From assembly GCA_023853785.1 (NCBI GenBank), contig JAJIRX010000533.1, forward strand, positions 1,156,813 to 1,220,812: DNA of 64,000 nt, read 5' to 3'. This document shows positions 26,457-38,926 of this stretch, in pieces. Source of the stretch: Psilocybe azurescens (taxonomy: Eukaryota; Basidiomycota; Agaricomycetes; Agaricales; Agrocybaceae). The position numbers were made by a program, and so were the translations under genes. The notes under the pieces are model-generated. The model made no database searches and was not told the DNA's origin. It saw only the letters and a list, made by a program, of their open reading frames with translations. Position 1 is the first letter of the stretch. The number at the start of each line of letters is the position of its first letter.

Positions 26457-26595
26457 ATTGAGAGCACAATAGTATGGTGCAAGTCAAAGTCGAATGTTCA
26501 AACGGAATCAAATACAACGGCATATCGGGCCGTTGGCGCGTTGAAATAGCGTGACGGCTCTTTCAATACGGCAACTTGAACTTCGCTCTGATTTC

Positions 26596-27669
26596 ATGCG
26601 TCCAATACGGCTTGTCACTTTTGACGCTCTACATACAATAATCACACCCCGACAACCAATTCATGTACAATATTCACGAGTATTTTCTCCCTATGTCGGC
26701 GACCTTGACCCAGAAAGAATCAAGCAGTCGTTCCGAGTGGGTAAGTCACGGCTTCCGAGTGCCTGGTACCTCATAGATTGCGGGCCATGGCTAAGGGTAT
26801 CGACCAATATCACTCAGCATTAAAAGATGTGCAAAAGAACATCCTTCGTACAACAAAGGGGCCCTAAATTGGTGGTGCGATGTCATTCGGCGTACTGCAA
26901 TTGGAGCTGGAGCAGACGAGAAAGGCGAGACCTGTGGTATCTCATCGACAAATCTAGGATTGAACCATTGTGTTTTTAGTCCTCGATACCCACTTGACCG
27001 ACATCACACAAAAACTTCTGATGCGTTTCAGTTCAGGGGAAGGCTATGAAGCCTTTGATGATGCCATTGCCATAAGTGAGTTGCTATCCTTGAAAAATAG
27101 CCAATATTGTCCGGAAAATGGGGACGTCTCGCATTCTTTCCAGTTTGTCGTCTTCAAGATCAGATGTGTATTAAAACAGCCGTTATCAGCAATGGTGACG
27201 GTAGAATTCGTAAGTCGTATCCAATTTACCAAAGCCATTCTGAGTGCGCTTCGGAATGCTAGGTACCGTCCTAACGGATTTGGGATTCCCAAGTTTTCTT
27301 GATCCCGTCATTCTGAGCGAAGAGGAAGGGTCTGAAAAACCATCGCCAGATATATTCAAAAAGGCTTTGGAGGTAATCAATCGAACTGCGGATGGTAGCG
27401 AAAGTATTATTCGGCCAAGTCAGTGTTTGCACGTCGGAGATGAACTTATATCGTAAGTGATTAGACCCTGTAAAATTATAAAGCTGAGCGATCCACTCTG
27501 CAGTGATTACCAGGGCGCGCTGAATGCTGGTTGGCATGCGTTGCTGCTACGTAGAAGGGGAGCAGAAGGGGAGCACGAGCACAAGGAAGCTGAAGAAAAT
27601 CTCAAGCAAGTCCAGACAATACGTGATCTATGTGGAATTATTAAGTGGGTGCAAACAAGGAAGGTATGA
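26596..27669 (+). CDS. HAD-superfamily hydrolase (HDHD3-like)
   Basis: Exons 26596-26740, 26818-26924, 26980-27075, 27144-27209, 27245-27452 and 27504-27669 give about 262 aa. HAD motifs: motif I VTFDALHTI with the nucleophile Asp (the usual second Asp of DxD is Leu here), motif II TAVISNGDGRI, motif III Lys in SEKPSPDIFKKAL, motif IV HVGDELISDYQGALNAGW. This is the layout of the HDHD3-like phosphatase-like group; substrate unknown. Exon 2 reads KDVQK then EHPSYNKGALNWWCDVIRR in another frame. One more G at 26837 joins them and makes 263 codons. Intron 26925-26979 appears to use a GC donor (AAAG|GCGAGA). It shares a 139-bp divergent spacer with the peptidase. Confidence 0.85.
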
Positions 27670-27868
27670 TGTACGAGAGTGTGAAATAATATATATTTCG
27701 CGATAAAATGATTTGACGCCTAGAATCATCCCCGTTTTGCAGGATTACAGTGATTATGGCGGGAAAATGGGGAAGGGTCAGACGTTCTACAGAGTCCGTA
27801 GCAGAGTGCTTTGTCGTATCAGTGATATTGATGTTCGCGGACCAATAGAGTCAAGTGTTAGGGGCCAA

Positions 27869-28346
27869 TTAGTCGACAACGTCCTGTACGGCAGGTCTAT
27901 GTGGCAGTATAACCTTCCCTCCTTTGTCTGAAAGTTCCTCTATTCTATCTGCAAGTTTTAACACCGTCCATCGTAGGACACGGGGGTCACTTCTCATAAT
28001 TCCATTCAGAGATCTCAGCGTTCTAGGACTCGTGTCGAAATGAAGCGTCCAGTAGCTACACCGATGGTGAATGAGGCAAAGGGGAAGACAGTTGTCTGAG
28101 ATGACTCACTCTCCAAGAGCTTGAGATGGCCCATGACGTTTCATTTTCTGAGGTAATGACTTCGTTCCCCATGAGTTGATGTTTCGAACGACGCCTCCGT
28201 TATTCATAATGTGCATAGCAGCTTGACCGACCAACTCGCGAATATGTTTCTACAAGGGATATCAATGGAGGGCGATGTAACGCGACAAACAGACTCACGT
28301 AGGTTGTAACATGAGTCGTGATGCATAGCATCTCGTAGAGAGGCAT
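27869..28346 (-). CDS. Mitochondrial small-subunit ribosomal protein bS6m
   Basis: Exons 28299-28346, 28110-28249 and 27869-28055 give 124 aa, in frame. The bS6 fold is recognisable: MPLYEMLCITTHV at the start (first beta strand), a helix with LVGQAAMHIMNNGGVVRNI, the SWGTKSLPQKMKRHG segment, YWTLHFDTSPRTL and a final DPRVLRWTVLKLAD. It is a structural protein of the mitochondrial 37S/28S small subunit, next to 15S rRNA and bS18m. The ORF is spread over small exons and is easily missed. It is convergent with the HAD gene (200 bp). Confidence 0.85.
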
Positions 28347-28569
28347 TTTTGAATGAGGCCTGGGCAGCAAACTGGACTATAAAACGCTGGTAGTTCAGTA
28401 CACCGACAACTGTAGTACTGTAGTACTGTATAGGGACTACGGGGAAAATCTATTGTGCCTTTGGTCACGTGCTATAGAATATGGACAAATACCCAATCGT
28501 GTCATTGGTCAATCCGTATTCACTGCTTTCAATCTTTCAACATTGTTTTTCACTTTGAAGTTGAGCAAA

Positions 28570-28932
28570 CTATGTCTCTCCAATCCAATATAATATCTCA
28601 ATATCAACTCTAGGCTTTGTGCCCACTTCCAGGCATACCGTGTCAGACTGTCGAGTTAAAGAAGTGATAATCAGATTCGTTCCCAGGCAATGAATCCGGA
28701 AATGGAATGCATGTCCACAAAGATGTACTTGCAGTCGGAAGCTTGCACCGTTCTTGATGAATTGCCCTGTCTCCGCCGGTTCATGAATGCATATTTCTGC
28801 ATATTTGACTGCGGTCCCGACTCTCTTCCAGTCATAACGGAGGTTCGTATATAAAAGTTTTCGTTCAAAGTTCAATCCCAGACTCAGTGACTGATCATCG
28901 GCCACCACATGAGTCAACGTTTTTCGTAACAT
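28570..28932 (-). CDS. Hypothetical 120-codon open frame
   Basis: ATG at 28932, stop at 28570. The composition is protein-like but I recognise no domain. A 58-codon frame (from about 28690) on the opposite strand overlaps it and looks equally plausible, so strand is uncertain. A second ATG-initiated minus frame (29136-29507, 123 codons) is similarly unsupported. The rest of 28347-29548 shows nothing. Confidence 0.2.
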   Translation of the reverse strand: MLRKTLTHVVADDQSLSLGLNFERKLLYTNLRYDWKRVGTAVKYAEICIHEPAETGQFIKNGASFRLQVHLCGHAFHFRIHCLGTNLIITSLTRQSDTVCLEVGTKPRVDIEILYWIGET

Positions 28933-29548
28933 ACAATGGGATTCACCTCTATTCAGTTAGCTGGAGGTAAGTTTAGAATTTTTCTGCCTGTGTCTCGCAT
29001 ACGCCCGCGCCTTTTGCCGATTTTTAAGATGCACGTCCTCATGACTTCTCCGATGCGCAGAGAAGGGAACGAGGGATGCCAAAAGGGCTATCAGTGACGT
29101 GTAAGCAACTTCTTTTCATCCCTTTTGCGCTATGCCTAACGCCCATCGTTGGTCCAGAACAATTTGTCTTCAATAGTGGTCCTTCTGCGACATGAGGGTG
29201 TCAAGTTTGTATTGTTGCGAACTCTGAACATGGAGCTGCTGCCAAAATAATCCAACCCTCTCCGTCTTGAGAGATATACACAAGAGAGTGCCGCAACTCT
29301 ATTAAACACCCCTTCTTTGCGGGCCGTAAAGAGAGATCTAGGCTTGAAGAAAGGTTGCAACAAATTCACTTCCTGTCTTTCTTGCTTTTTATCTGCTTGA
29401 CAACAAGGCCGACCATCAGAATCGCAGTCTTCCAGATCCGCGAATATTTGCATATCTGGAGCCGGAAGGTTTGTACTTCTATTACCGGTATTCTCTAGTT
29501 TATGCATCTCCGGGCGTGTTTGACGTCAATTAAACACCTTAATTCAGT

Positions 29549-29660
29549 TCTTTCCACCTTTCATCACTGTCTCCTCCCTTTCTTCTCCAATCCTCATTCG
29601 ACATTTTCTTCTTGACCTTTTCCTATACTATTCCTTCCTACGTTTCTTTTTTTTCATGTC
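29549..29660 (+). promoter_or_regulatory. Pyrimidine-rich core-promoter tract upstream of the Mei2-like gene
   Basis: A dense CT-rich stretch (repeated CTTTC, TCTTC, CCTTTT blocks and a T8 run) ends about 250 bp before the ATG at 29910. CT-rich tracts near transcription starts are typical of highly expressed fungal genes. The role here is inference. Confidence 0.3.
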
Positions 29661-29909
29661 TAGCTCCCTTTCAAAACCACTATCAACCATCGATCGCGCA
29701 GACGCCCAACGAGGAAGTTCGTCTTTGCCCACCAAAATCAGAAAAAACCCTTTGCCAATACATCCCACCAAGCTTCAACATTCTCCATCTCTTCCAAATA
29801 TTTGGTGAGCCATCAGCCCCCTTTTTCTTCTTTTCCGGAAAGACAAAAATACAATTACTAAGTTTTTTCGAGTAGCTTTCCATCCTGTTGTGGACCAAGT
29901 GCGACCGAA

Positions 29910-32900
29910 ATGTCGAAAACCGAAAAGTCGTTCAGTCATAGACCTTCTGCTCCGCCTTCCCCAAGAGTCAAACCGGTAGATGACACTGTCGATAAGGGCG
30001 TTCGCCCTCGTCATGTGAAATATGCATCGCTGGGGCCTGCGCACCGTGAACATTCTACAACTAATCTCAAAACCCACGCGAGACGACGCACCGAACGTGA
30101 TCAACCGCATTCGCTCCTGACGCCACCCCTTACGCCGTCGTCAAGTATTAGAACAACTACGAGCGATTCCATAACCACCGATGCAAAACATGTACCAGAT
30201 TCCGAAGACACTGACTCCAACGAAGAAATATCAGATCCAGAGCAGCAGAGCACACGAATTCTATTGGTAGGCTTTGTTACAGATTACCATAGAGCTTTTT
30301 AAAATCCGTCTCTTTGTTAGCTCGGAAACGTTAACCGCCAAATTTCTGTCGGTGAACTGAAAGCTGCAATCGTGGATGTTCTACTCGCTGTGATTGCAGA
30401 GGAAAGAGTGAATGACGACATTGTCAAGACAGGAGCTGCCCATCCTTTCCCACCCGACGATTTTGTGAAGGGAATAAATGAACGTCATTTAGCCTCAAAG
30501 GGTATCATTCCCGTCGTTTTTTCGACGTCCGAGTGGCCAAGCTAGCCCAAGAGTTGCTTACAGTCAAAAATTTCGACCGTCTGAGGGCGTGCATTGGCGA
30601 GGAAACAGACGATGAGGGTGAACGACTTGGACTGTCGGGTCGGCTTGTCGCATTAGAAGAATTGACGGAGGTGAGTAGCGTTAGCTTTCTTGACTTAAAA
30701 AATAGTTGCGTTTAGCTTTATTCTTCCAGACGCTTGGATATTCGCCCTTTTTGGATTCCATCGACGGGCAGTTCACGTTGGCTGTGCAAAGAGTCAAAAA
30801 TAACCATACGACCCAGGAGGATGTCTCGCCCACATCAGAAGAAAACATTAAGTCAGAGTCAACCGCAGTCTTCCATTCACGGGAGGGGTTCAATTTTCTC
30901 ACTATCCAAAATGTGTTGAAGTCAATCGGCTCCGTTCGTGTCTTCAAGTTTCTTCGCCGACTCGAAGATAAAGATGGCGTAAGTATCCTCTCTCGATAAG
31001 TCAACCTTTTGATGCCAAACAATCTTCAGGTTATTTCTCTGTTTTATAATGTCGAATATCACGATTCCAGAGTAGCGCCAATTGCCTGTAAAGATCTCGC
31101 GAACCAGACCATGTTTGGTATGAAGTTTAGTACACTCTCGAAAGTGGGCTCTCCCCCTCTTTTCCGCGGTCGAGTGCTATATCTAGCACAATTCCGTTCC
31201 CAAACACACTGACAGCAGGAGAATCTTTTGGAGGTCTGGCATTTGGAACGGCTGGCTTTAAGTCCAACATTCGCCAGCGCTTTAACTTCCCTGTCTCTAA
31301 CGAAACCCCCAGTCGAGAATGCGACATTCAAGAACTTACCTATCAAAAGTCTAACCCTATCCCTGGAGTTGAACCGTCGCCTCGTTTCTTCTACAACACG
31401 CATGCTCCAAGTCATGCGGTGTACAATCAAGAGGCCTTGAATGCGGTTGGACATCCGATGGGCCCCACAAATCATGTTCCCATTATACCTCCGCAAAATG
31501 GCTTCCGAATGCAAGTGTGCAACGCATGGGACAATGACGTTATATATCGTTCGGATTCCATCTCCCCATGTTACAACCCCGACGGCGCCTGTTGGTACTG
31601 TCCATCTACTAGAGGCACTGCCAATAGTCAAAACTATAGCCCCTACTCCATCCCATCTTCGACGCCATCCCCTGGTTACTATCCCAGCATTACCTCTACG
31701 CCGATGCCTGGCATGGTCAATGCACCGCTCTCTCCGCACCCTCCTTTCTTTGCGTATGAATATATGGACCCACAATTGCAGGCTGTACCTGGTGCTGCCC
31801 CATGGGGCGTCGACCCTGCGATAGCGGCCGTTGGGCCTGGACCCAACACCTTCATGCCGATGGTTGCCATGAATGTGCCATCTCCCGCACCCTATTATAT
31901 GCCTGAGGAGACCATTTTGCCGACGCCCAGACCATATCCTAGGATGTCTGTTCGCCACACTCCCGATCTCGCTCTCCACCAACCACATGTTGAGCGCGAA
32001 AATGGGCCCTCCGTATCCCCGCCACCATTTGCACACATTTCTACCCCAGAATCTGACTCACCCGCAAGCTATCGTTCGAGTTCTGTGGTCCGATACGAAC
32101 CACAGACTTCCACGGGCGCCAATCCGGGTTCTTCAGAACGGAACCAATTAAACTTGGTAAAAATAGAAGATGGGGTCGATACCCGGACCACAGTCATGAT
32201 CAAAAACATACCTAACAAAATGAGCGACACCGACCTGACCGCTTATATAGGGAAAGTTTGTCCTAGGCGGATTGATTTTCTGTATTTGCGAATGGATTTC
32301 AAGAACGGTAAGCCTCGCAATGCTTCCCTCTTTACGATTGGTGCTCATTACTGGTGGGTAGGATGCAATGTAGGCTATGCCTTCGTCAATTTCATTGCTG
32401 TCGAAGATCTTCTTCATTTCGCAAAGGAACGATTGGGGGCCAAGTGGTGAGCACTGGTCTATTTACCTATTAATCAATTTCTTAAATATCCAATTAGGAA
32501 CATGTTTTCCAGCGAGAAGGTGCTCCAGATGAGCTATGCGAACTATCAGTGAGCCTGAAAAACATTCATGCATGCCCATGTTTAATATTTTGCAGGGGGA
32601 AAGAAGCCCTCATCGAAAAGTTTAAAAATTCGGCCATCATGGATGAGCGGGAAGCCTGGCGTCCCAGAATATTCCACTCCTTTGGAAAAGATCAAGGACT
32701 ACCCGAACCCTTCCCGGCTCCCACGCATATTCGCAGGAAGGAGCGTAGTTCTTTCAATCGGGGAACCCTCTTTCCACCAGGCGCCAATGCCCACAACAGC
32801 CACCACATTCATGGTTTATTCAACAATACGCATCGACGCTACGCCGACGATAATCGCACTATTCAACATCGCACAGGAGATCACTTCCCTGCCTATCTTC

Positions 32901-32998
32901 GGAGAGGTCGATCACCAGACTCGAGTGGGTCACGGCAAGGAGATCCCGTCGACAAGGCCCGAGCTTTCAGAAATTCGACTTCCCGAGGAACTGGCTAG
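29910..32998 (+). CDS. Mei2-like RNA-binding protein with C-terminal RRM_2 domain
   Basis: Seven exons: 29910-30266, 30321-30670, 30730-30978, 31030-32307, 32362-32446, 32498-32548, 32596-32998, about 924 aa. Mei2-like proteins bind RNA and control meiotic entry or development. Seen: disordered Ser/Thr/Pro N-terminus; RRM-like repeats with GIIPVVF..FDVRVAKLAQEL and DGVISLFYNVEYHDSRVA; a long Pro/Tyr/Ser-rich linker; then the hallmark C-terminal RRM (TTVMIKNIPNKM, FLYLRMDFKNGCNVGYAFVN, KVLQMSYANYQGKEALIEKF). Two single-base gaps break the frame: T6 at 30517-30522 and the C5/T4 runs at 31153-31163. Adding both gives exactly 925 codons. The final 80 residues after LFPPG are low-complexity and their frame is less certain. 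Confidence 0.92.
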
Positions 32999-34111
32999 AA
33001 GCAAAAGTATTTCACTTAAATATATTTATCACTCTTTCGTTATTGCTTTATTTCGCCTTATTATTTCTTCGTTGTTTATATTGCTTGCTTCACGCTAGGG
33101 TATGGTCGGTGACGGGTTCTTGAACTTCGCAGCATTTCTAAGTGCTTTCATTTTATATACCTTTCTCTTAAAATTTACGTAGCACTATCGGTTTTTCTAT
33201 ATATCAACGAACAAATACCTGGTCTGTGCTACCCCTAAAAATATACCAGGCTTATGATTATAACATTCTGAGATCGAGTCGGGCGAAACCGAACTGTATA
33301 CACATCCATCGGGTCGCTGTTTCTTCTTCAGAAGTCGGAAAATATCGGCAAGAGATTGACGTACAAATCGTTGCTGAGATCGCGTGGTCGATGCTTTGAA
33401 TGCTTCGGCCAATCCTACTACTGCATATCATGCTCACGCCAGATGTGCCCTCTGTCGTGAGATAAGTGCGCACCTATAATTGCAAACCACTATCGTGTCT
33501 TTTCGGAATTCGCTATGCTCTCACATCACATCAATCGCTAGAATTTTAACAGCTGCGCTAAGAGAGGCGAGGCTAAGAGATTCTCACTATAGGACACGGA
33601 CGTGAACTTGACTTCATTTGCATCCTGAGAGCCTTCAAGCCAAAGCGATCTAAAAATAGGTCGTGTTTGAAAGTTTGAACATTGCGGTCTTGAGCATAGA
33701 TCCACTGGAAAAAGGGCATTTCCAGTAGGAATATGTACGGTGCGTTCAGGTCAGAAACGACATATCTGTCCATGTTTTGTGGCTACTATGGTTGCCTATT
33801 TCTGGTCGAATTTGGGATATTTGTGCTTCCGTGTTTTATTTTTGTTCAACTAATCACTTACGTTTCCCTCTTTTTATAGAAACACATCGCTTCCTTCCAT
33901 CAAGAAACTTGCCGAAAAGCTCCATTCCTATCTACCGTCCTTCAGTCACTAGTGGGAAAACTGCCGCTTTAGCCGGGGCTATAAACGCAAAGGTCTTCTC
34001 ACTCGATGTCCGAAAGGTTGCCCCGGCACCACAGCTCGTACGCCCCCTTGCTTACTGCCTGTTCTCGATCTTTCTTCTGTCTTGATCGCAGAAACATCGA
34101 CTAAACTCAAT
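32999..34111. other. Intergenic spacer
   Basis: About 1.1 kb. The only ATG-initiated frame worth noting is a 65-codon minus-strand one (33573-33773) without recognisable features. The last 200 bp are probably promoter and 5' leader of the transporter. Confidence 0.45.
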
Positions 34112-35706
34112 ATGGTTTACGATACACCGACTACGATGAAGCCGGAAGAGGTTGCTGCGTTTATGGTACGGGCTGGGGTTAAGAAGCATCAAGATCGTTT
34201 CGCTTCTGTGTTCCTCAAAGCCGTGAGTGTTTCCTTTGCAATTCGAAGTCGAGATTTTTTAAGGAGTCCAAATTTCTAGTTTATGGCGGGCGCAATGCTG
34301 TCATTTGGAGGCTTGCTTTCGGAAGTCTTGCAAGGAGGCGCAGGTGGGCTCACCACTTCGAACCCTGGTATAGTCAAAGTCCTGGGAGGATTTGTGTTCC
34401 CAGTGGGTTTGGTGATGTAGGATTCTTCGCTTTCTATGGCCTTCGTGCGGATTTAATGTTCCCTCAAATTCGTTAGGATTGTCCTCCAAGGTCAAGAGCT
34501 GCTTACCAGTAACATGCTAGTAAGGATATTCGTGGCACTTGACAGAATCAATTTCTGATATTACTGCCCTTACACCGGCAGGTATTCCCAATGGCACTTG
34601 TCAAGCGTGCTATTCCATGGTGGAGCTTGCCCGTTAATTGGATCATCGGTCAGCATCTCAAGGGGTGTACGCAAGCATCAACATATGTACTTACCCTCAC
34701 GTCTCCAGTGTTTTTCGGTAACCTTGCAGGAAGCCTCTTCTTCGCCGCTCTCCTCGTGCATTGTGAGTTATTTTTAGATTTACGATGCGAGCCGAATTTC
34801 TTATCAGGGAATTACCCCAGATAGCGGAATTGTCTCTGCTGACCCATATGCGTCTTTCATCAAGACATTTGCTATGTAAGCCATATCTATCAACACAGCG
34901 TAGATGTTTACTTAACTATTTACTGTATTTTCAGCCACAAAGCTCATGACCCTCAGTGGCACCAAATCTTTTGCGAGGCATAGGATGCAACTGGCTCGTT
35001 TCGGTAGCAGTTTGGGTATGTCCACGTTGCTCGTTTCAAATTACACCGTGACAGCTGACCTCGCGTTTAAATATAGCAAGCCGCAGGCGCGAGAGATACA
35101 ATTTCTAAAGTAAGATTTCTTGTTAAGGGAATATGTCCCTGCGTTAACGTATTGCCCAATCATTAGGTTTTCGCAATTTGGATCCCTATTTGGGTGTGTA
35201 ATATCAAACCAAATGAACCCTTTTGGATAGCTGAAACTCATTGTATCAGATATTCGTCGCATGTGGATTTGATCATGGTATGCAGAATCGTTTATAGGAT
35301 TTGTTGCATCTATAACCGATCAATTTGATTTCAGTTGTGGCCAACATGTTCTCCGTCCCTCTGGGAATTATGTTCGGAGCTCCAGTAAGCATATTAACTT
35401 TGAATATATACCCTACCTCAATTCAACGAGCCTGATCGCTATTCCAGCTTACAGTCGACCAGTATATCAGGAAGTAAGTGCCAGTGTAGGGTTACCTCCT
35501 TGAGTGTTTGCTAATTACACCCCTCCAGATCTCTTATTGCATCTCTCATCGGCAATATCGTCGGAGCACTATTTGTGGCCCTGCCTGCTGTCTATTATTA
35601 TCTTGGGGATGACCAACTCGCCGCCGCGGAAAATGGTCAGGTGATAAATGATCGCAGTTCAGATTCAAGCAATGTAGGGGACTCCGAAAAGGAGCGGACC
35701 GCATGA
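34112..35706 (+). CDS. Formate/nitrite transporter (FNT) family membrane protein
   Basis: Thirteen exons: 34112-34222, 34280-34416, 34477-34519, 34582-34648, 34709-34762, 34821-34875, 34935-35015, 35077-35109, 35167-35193, 35250-35277, 35335-35384, 35448-35473, 35529-35706, about 296 aa. FNT proteins are pentameric six-helix channels for formate, nitrite and similar monovalent anions. Seen: [14 protein letters not shown] (TM1), [10 protein letters not shown] (the FNT re-entrant motif of TM2), [47 protein letters not shown], and [22 protein letters not shown], then a hydrophilic tail. One extra A near 34980 reads CEAIGCNWLV instead of a stop and makes the model 297 codons. Confidence 0.93.
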
Positions 35707-36650
35707 AGGCCGTGTAAAGAATGTTGGTGGAGATTGAGATATGTATGAAGACTTTAATTTTTCCAGGGGCAGATATTTAGCCATGTTTGTTGTTTCTTAG
35801 TATCTATGGAATCTGTCGTTGCTCCCCAATCGAGGTTCGAGGCAGGCTTGGCAATTGTTTCTATCATCTTCATTCAAGTTATATGGCGGAGGTGAAGTGA
35901 GTACGAGACTTCAAAGCATGTATATCTCCGCCAGTGCAGAACCTATATAGAAAGTTCCGCCGATGGTGGAAGCTTACTTCTATAAACTGAGCCCAAATAG
36001 GGATTTGAAACATAGTACAGATGATGCCTTTTGGTACGAAAGTGCCAGTTCATCCCAGGTTCGTACTTAAGAACTCCCTCATCTCGGGGATGAAAGAAAA
36101 AGACAATGAGAGGTACTTTCTCTTCGAGCGTCGGTTAAATGTCATTCATGACTCGGTTTGAAGTTTGCAGCCATACAGGTAACAGGATGAACGAAAAACA
36201 ACATGCTGACAGTATACCAAAATGGGTTTGAGTTGAGTATAATCACTGTGTTCTTCCTCGTTTTCTGGACACATCAAACAATCACAACTTATATGTTTTG
36301 AAGCCGGTGCTGATTATTTTCGAATGACATTTGAAAAATTTGATCGATGACACAGCAACGGACACCCACAGTAGCCCACAGTGCATTCCGAAGCACTCCG
36401 TCGGACGCAAAATACCTATAAATAAGCACGACTACGGAGGCTATAGTAGATCGAAGCGCTGGGATGCTGAACACTACCTACCAATTAACGTCCGAAAAGT
36501 GAAACAAACAAACACAGGGACAAAAAAAAATAAGAAGCGGTTTTCAACGGGTCCAGATGTTGATAAACATAATCTGTTGCTCAATAGAACTTAGACATGG
36601 TTATATTATGGTACAATCGTCAGATCAGCAACAACATATCTATTTTGACA
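35707..36650. other. Intergenic spacer
   Basis: The 3' flanks of the convergent transporter and hydrolase genes. No gene, RNA or repeat recognised. Confidence 0.45.
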
Positions 36651-37985
36651 TCATGAGGCAGCTGCTATCCATCTGTTGATTTCTTTCAAAGTATCCGTTC
36701 GTTCAGGCTCATGCCATGAGAAAACAAGATAATCGTGAATGCCGTGGGGAGCTTCGAAGTAACGAACCTTCCCTTCGCCAGGCTCTACGCCATTGCCTTC
36801 CCCAAGATCCTTTATCATGCGGTCCTTAAAAATGTTGATGGAATCATAAAGAACTTCTGCGCCTCCTGCGACAATGAATGTTCTAGGGAACTTCTTGAAA
36901 TCAACAACTAGATTCGGGTGTAGAGATGCGGGAGAGATATAAGGGTTGATGTCAGCTGCACCCAGTCCATGAGGACCACAAAATGCTCTTTTGGCGTAAT
37001 CGGTTCCACCATCTACTGCGATATAATCTGAAGCAAGGAATTTCTTGGCTGAGCCGTTTGGGATGGCCTGGGTTGTTGTTCCCAAATCTAACCAGGGAGA
37101 GAGAAGGATAAGGGCACTCGGAGCAGCCGGAAGTTTAACATCAGCGGAGCTTTGGTTTTCGGTAAGGTATCGAGTGAGGGCATACGCAAGATTCCCACCA
37201 GCGGAATCACCAGAGAGGATGATGTTCTCAGGGGAGAACCCGACGACATTCACAAGGTAATTATAACCTGCAAGAGCGTCGAGTAGCTGTGTTGGGAAGG
37301 GAAACGCGATTTTGTAGGGTTTAGATGATGCGAGGCGATATTCGATAGAAAAGACACGGCTGACGGAGTCGATGTGCTTTACATAGCCCTTGGCGATGTT
37401 GGCTGTGGGGTCCGTTGGATGGGCTGAAAGACGAATGTACGCTCCTCCATGAAGTTGATATACTACTTTCTCCCCTGAACTGGGAGGCGAAGAGACCTTG
37501 ATAGATGTTCCCTTCTTGTGAATCCAGTACCCTGGTATGCGGATTGAAGACACATCTGCTATCGTAGCTAAAGCTTTGAGGTCCCCTGTAACAAGGTCGT
37601 TGGCGGCAGCGACCCAAACACCGTTAACGTCAACACCTGGTGTGATAGACAAGTGATTTGGAAGTTTAGTCAATGGGCCAACCCTTTGCAGAAGTGTTAA
37701 TATTATTTTGCGATTTGAGAGCGAGATAAAAACATACACGCTTGGAAGGCTCATTACATAGCGGACTATTTTGACCAGGATTGTTCGCTTAAAAGTCCAG
37801 TCCTTCCTTGGACGCAAGGACCTTGAGTTCACGATTCAGATACCGTTGTATTGTGAGGGATGGATGTCCTATTACCTGGGTGCGCTGAACAGGATCCAGA
37901 GAGGAAAGCGAACAAACAAGGTGCCTATAAGTTGATAGGTGAGGTATAAACCTTTGAGAGGCTGGTGGTGAAATGCGTGAGCCAT
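36651..37985 (-). CDS. Alpha/beta hydrolase, HSL (fold-3) type
   Basis: Exons 37876-37985, 37738-37821 and 36651-37683, in frame, 408 aa. Related enzymes are carboxylesterases/lipases of the hormone-sensitive-lipase group. Seen: an N-terminal hydrophobic segment that may anchor it (LTYQLIGTLFVRFPLWILF); oxyanion-hole motif YQLHGGAYIRLSAH (HGGA rather than HGGG); nucleophile motif LSGDSAGGNLAYAL; LLSPWLDLGTT; a late Asp/Glu region and the catalytic His in APHGIHDYLVFSW. The intron 37684-37737 is also an open frame if retained, but splicing gives the family-like SVVGPLTKLP. The start at 37985 opposes the EMI1-like gene across 174 bp. Confidence 0.9.
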
Positions 37986-38159
37986 GGTAAGCAAGAACGA
38001 AAGCAGGAGAAAGTCACTTGAATGCTGGAAAGCTAGGTGTTATCATATGAAAGATGAGAGCCATGAGAATGTGTTTCCCACTGTAGGCAGGCATCACAAG
38101 TCACCGGAAAATGCCCGGCCGATGCCCTGAACTTGTGTGCCTTTTCCTGTTCCATTCTC

Positions 38160-38665
38160 ATGTCCAAACCCGACTTCAAAACGGTGGTCAAGCAGGAAGA
38201 GGATCGCCTACGCCTTCTCCATCCTACACCGGCCGATGTACCAGGATGCGTTAGCGTATTTGACGATTACCTTGGTTGTAGTGGTACGAAAATCTTGTGT
38301 ATCTATGGCGTTTCCCGAGTCCAATCCCAGTTCCAACAGTCATACGGGCACAAATCAAGTCTGTTTATCGCTTTGGCAAAAGGTCAAGTTGCGAGCAGAA
38401 GTTCCAGGAGTTCAAATTTTGCTTGTCGCTCAAAACAATGCATCCTGAGGAGCAACGAGAGGCTTGGATTCGTCGCCGTGCCGAGTGGTGGGCAAACAGA
38501 CGGTTGACCAAGAGCAGTGAGGATGTGTGGGATATGCGAGAGTGCGTTCTCCTTTCTTTGCCTCTCTCTATACGTGTTTAACGTGATACGCGCAGGCAAC
38601 CCTTGGAGAACTTCCCCAAACGTATAACGGAGGATCTCATGCGGGAATCTCAAGTTCAAACTTAA
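38160..38665 (+). CDS. EMI1/DUF3128 family small Cys-containing protein
   Basis: Exons 38160-38283, 38340-38541 and 38596-38665, in frame, 131 aa. Related proteins are known as early meiotic induction protein 1 in yeast (DUF3128); the molecular role is not well defined and a mitochondrial association is suspected for the family. Seen: FDDYLGC near the middle, KSVYRFGKRSSCEQKF, KFCLSLKTMHPEEQREAWI, then RRRAEWWANRRLTKSSEDVW, the most conserved block. The spaced Cys residues (DYLGC, SSCEQ, KFC) form the family's Cys pattern. Confidence 0.8.
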
Positions 38666-38926
38666 ACTTACACCTTCCATGAGCCAGTCACACCGTATTC
38701 TTTCCATACCCCTGCACCGTATCACAGTAGACTCTGTAATTTTATATATAGAAACCATTCATATAATACAACCTCACTGCTCCTTGCTTGAAGTACCCCA
38801 AGAATGGGTGTAGATAGAATTTGAACTCCGACGGAACGCGCTATTGAAACTCAGCAGCATGGAAAAATTGAACGCGTCGCGTTCTCATTAATCTTCTTCC
38901 CCGAACATTACCACCAAACCCAAAGA

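Noticed and set aside
30490..30542. A 40-bp intron as explanation for the Mei2-like frame break
   Set aside because: A GT...AG pair exists, but it would remove the conserved-looking FDVRVAK stretch. One extra T in the T6 run keeps it and balances the model.
37684..37737. Reading through this intron of the alpha/beta hydrolase
   Set aside because: The frame stays open, but donor and acceptor are good and splicing restores the family-like sequence.
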